Below are positions 5,635 through 6,101 of a stretch of DNA of 6,101 nucleotides, in pieces. Under the pieces are notes generated by a model that ran no database searches, was not told where the DNA came from, and saw nothing but the letters and a program-made list of their open reading frames with translations. Numbering within the stretch: position 1 is the first letter of the stretch; each line of letters begins with the position of its first letter. The stretch comes from an uncultured Bacteroidales bacterium. Its GTDB lineage: Bacteria; Bacteroidota; Bacteroidia; Bacteroidales; F082. The stretch lies in contig CALFIT010000111.1 of NCBI GenBank assembly GCA_937877465.1, forward strand, positions 1-6,101, read 5' to 3'. The translations under genes and the position numbers were made by a program.

Positions 5635-5975
5635 TTTTCGGGGTGCAGCAGGTTGTCGATGTTTTCGATATAGTCGAGCGAGTCGTCCTCGAAGAAACGC
5701 AGTTCGGGCACCACGCGCATCTGATGGCGCACGCGGTTGCCGAGCAAGCCACGGATGGCCTTGCCGTTTTGCGCCACCTCTTCGACGACTTTCTTCTTGT
5801 CGTCGACGCCGAAGACGCTCAGATACACGTTGGCATAACTGAGGTCGGAAGTGACCCTGACATGCGTCACCGTAATCATCAGCATGGGCACTTTCGGTTT
5901 CAGTTCCTTCTGGAAAATATCGCCCAACTCCTTTTGTATCAGTCGGTTTACTTTTTCTAATCGTTTTCCGTCCAT
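5631..5975 (-). CDS. rbfA: 30S ribosome-binding factor RbfA
   Basis: The 114-residue product is a normal-length RbfA, a small KH-fold protein that binds immature 30S subunits near the 16S rRNA 5' helix and supports late maturation and cold adaptation. It starts MDGKRLEKVNRLIQKELGDI, the family's N-terminal helix. It continues with the strand segment MITVTHVRVTSDLSYANVYL (33-52) and the interrupted-KH region KAIRGLLGNRVRHQMRVVPE (72-91), then LRFFEDDSLDY (92-102). These are the conserved RbfA signatures. The next gene overlaps its stop by 4 bases (GTGA). In many bacteria rbfA lies near infB/nusA; here it sits between dtd and a LolCE-type permease gene, and a five-copy 7-bp repeat lies just upstream of its ATG. 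Confidence 0.97.
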   Translation of the reverse strand: MDGKRLEKVNRLIQKELGDIFQKELKPKVPMLMITVTHVRVTSDLSYANVYLSVFGVDDKKKVVEEVAQNGKAIRGLLGNRVRHQMRVVPELRFFEDDSLDYIENIDNLLHPEK

Positions 5976-5982
5976 CTTATTT

Positions 5983-6017
5983 CAGTTATCAGTTGGCAGT
6001 TATCAGTTGTCAGTTAA
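5983..6017. repeat. Heptanucleotide tandem repeat, five copies, CAGTT-based
   Basis: Five consecutive 7-base units start at 5983, 5990, 5997, 6004 and 6011, all beginning CAGTT. The last two bases vary (AT, GG, AT, GT, AA), so units one and three are identical and the array also reads as a 14-base repeat. It occupies most of the gap between dtd and rbfA and ends 7 bases before the rbfA ATG, so it would lie in the rbfA leader RNA if the promoter at 6026-6033 is used. Confidence 0.85.
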
Positions 6018-6025
6018 AGAGAGGA

Positions 6026-6033
6026 CAAAAATA
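6026..6033 (-). promoter_or_regulatory. Possible -7 box for rbfA
   Basis: On the minus strand this reads TATTTTTG, a match to TAnnTTTG, about 50 bases upstream of the rbfA ATG. It lies just after the dtd stop. No TTTG is found at the expected -33 position, and dtd read-through could serve equally well, so this is a moderate call. Confidence 0.45.
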
Positions 6034-6044
6034 GGCATAATTTT

Positions 6045-6101
6045 TCATTCCCTCCGTTTCGAGTCCATCAAAATTGTCACCGGGCCGTCGTTGAGCAGCT
6101 C
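6045..6101 (-). CDS. dtd: D-aminoacyl-tRNA deacylase, C-terminal end (cut by window edge)
   Basis: Only the last 18 codons and the TGA stop (6047-6045) are inside the window. The peptide ELLNDGPVTILMDSKRRE contains NDGPVT, the conserved C-terminal motif of DTD that holds the Gly-cisPro substrate-binding element (E. coli Dtd ends in NDGPVTFWLQV). DTD hydrolyses the ester bond between a D-amino acid (or misattached glycine) and tRNA, so that it is not used in translation. The short tail after the motif, MDSKRRE, is plausible for the family. The gene reads toward rbfA on the same strand with a 69-base gap. The call rests on this one motif and its position, since the N-terminal SQ-containing active-site segment is outside the window. 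Confidence 0.85.
   Translation of the reverse strand, partial: ELLNDGPVTILMDSKRRE

Noticed and set aside
4438..5673. A 411-codon open frame on the plus strand, antisense to the permease and the end of rbfA
   Set aside because: It is rich in H, E, R and Q without domain logic, has no promoter or ribosome-binding context, and lies opposite two genes with clear family signatures; it is a reading-frame shadow of their codon bias.

Overview
The window looks like chromosomal DNA from a member of the Bacteroidota, probably order Bacteroidales. Three observations support this. Promoter -7 boxes follow the Bacteroidota TAnnTTTG pattern, for example at 414-422 and 1167-1175. Start codons lack strong Shine-Dalgarno sequences. 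The left-edge gene encodes an ECF sigma factor of the kind that is abundant in this phylum. No mobile element, CRISPR array, tRNA or rRNA is visible.

Layout from left to right. Positions 1-175 (-) hold the N-terminal part of an ECF sigma factor. A 294-base divergent intergenic region follows, with one promoter facing each way. The rplU-rpmA operon (ribosomal proteins L21 and L27, 470-1077, +) ends at a clear intrinsic terminator (1098-1136). A second promoter (1167-1175) precedes a two-gene envelope unit: a small lipoprotein with predicted coiled coil (1194-1706) and an exported 615-residue TPR protein (1717-3564). A 107-base gap then holds a 7-bp tandem repeat and three small hairpins. After it comes ksgA/rsmA (3672-4451, +), whose 3' end overlaps by 47 bases the 3' end of the convergent permease gene.

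The right part is a minus-strand cluster, read right to left: the last 18 codons of dtd (6045-6101), a short gap with a promoter-like box and a second 7-bp tandem repeat, rbfA (5631-5975), and an FtsX/LolCE-type ABC transporter permease (4405-5634). The permease starts at a GTG that overlaps the rbfA stop by 4 bases.

Functionally, most of the window is core housekeeping for translation: L21, L27, the 16S rRNA dimethyltransferase KsgA, the 30S maturation factor RbfA and D-aminoacyl-tRNA deacylase. Between these lie envelope functions (lipoprotein, periplasmic TPR protein, LolCE-like permease) and one regulator. No dramatic new system is evident. The most unusual structures are the two five-copy heptamer arrays in separate gaps, the array of hairpins next to one of them, and the uncharacterised lipoprotein/TPR pair.
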